From the NCBI RefSeq assembly GCF_014203115.1, contig NZ_JACHIJ010000001.1, positions 620,001 through 684,000 of the forward strand: a stretch of 64,000 nucleotides of DNA, written 5' to 3'. The notes under the pieces were generated by a model. The model did not search any database, was not told the DNA's origin, and was given only the letters and a program-made list of their open reading frames with translations. This DNA is from Afipia massiliensis. GTDB lineage: Bacteria > Pseudomonadota > Alphaproteobacteria > Rhizobiales > Xanthobacteraceae. Below are positions 63,959-64,000 of the stretch, piece by piece (the first letter of the stretch is position 1; each line of letters opens with the position of its first letter). Position numbers and translations under genes: made by a program.

Positions 63959-64000
63959 GGCGTGCCTCCTCCGGACGCGGACGGCGGCTGCTTCGTGCGC

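Noticed and set aside
1..64000. tRNA, rRNA, CRISPR arrays, prophage or insertion sequences.
   Set aside because: No cloverleaf, rRNA-like, spaced direct repeat or transposase signal was seen; small RNAs cannot be excluded by eye.

Overview
The window reads as ordinary chromosome from a high-GC alphaproteobacterium of the Bradyrhizobium / Rhodopseudomonas / Afipia / Nitrobacter group. This is inferred from the hopanoid gene set (including an HpnP-type C-2 methylase), Tat-dependent and branched-chain-type ABC transporters, a phasin plus short PHA synthase, and GC-rich palindromic repeats of a kind common in that group. I see no rRNA, tRNA, CRISPR array, phage, insertion sequence or defence system. 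No gene in the 64 kb looks like a DNA-binding transcription factor.

Layout. 1-5 kb: a stand-alone biotin carrier protein, a TAXI-type TRAP transporter (binding protein plus fused permease) and a small Cys-rich secreted protein. 4.3-23.3 kb: a hopanoid supercluster: hpnO, a DUF2147 secreted protein and hpnN; then dxs-ispH-hpnH on the plus strand, converging on hpnP - flavoprotein - hpnB-C-D-E-shc-hpnG on the minus strand. It supplies isoprenoid precursors (Dxs, IspH), squalene (HpnD, C, E), hopene (SHC), the side chain (HpnH, G, O), C-2 methylation (HpnP) and transport (HpnN). hpnP has a candidate EcfG general-stress promoter.

23.5-26.3 kb: a quinone-oxidoreductase-like enzyme and a cytoplasmic gamma-glutamyltransferase homologue. 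26.4-44.8 kb: two sugar or sugar-acid catabolic blocks. The first is a minus-strand operon (carbohydrate ABC transporter, DenD-like dehydrogenase, PfkB kinase, KDPG-type aldolase) divergent from a plus-strand operon (XylD-like dehydratase and two SDR dehydrogenases). The second is a minus-strand operon headed by a branched-chain-type ABC transporter with a LivM-LivG fusion, followed by an Ldh-family oxidoreductase, an HpaI/GarL-type aldolase, a UxaA/GarD-type dehydratase and an arabinonate-type dehydratase. Between them lie a DUF4399 protein and a membrane-tethered adenylate cyclase fused to a formylglycine-generating-enzyme fold that lacks the catalytic cysteines.

49.7-64 kb: a secreted protein, a second RND/MMPL transporter, TrhO (tRNA hydroxylase) with SlyX, a second complete branched-chain-type ABC transporter, an alpha/beta hydrolase, a DUF445 membrane protein, a phasin, a GNAT acetyltransferase and a class III-like PHA synthase.

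The most unusual observations are two short gene tails left beside intact genes at operon junctions (30.0 kb and 41.2 kb), which differ from the live copies mostly at synonymous sites; the cyclase-pseudoFGE fusion; a pair of CTAGTG-bounded palindromic elements at 61.4-61.5 kb; and several candidate operators whose regulators are not encoded nearby.
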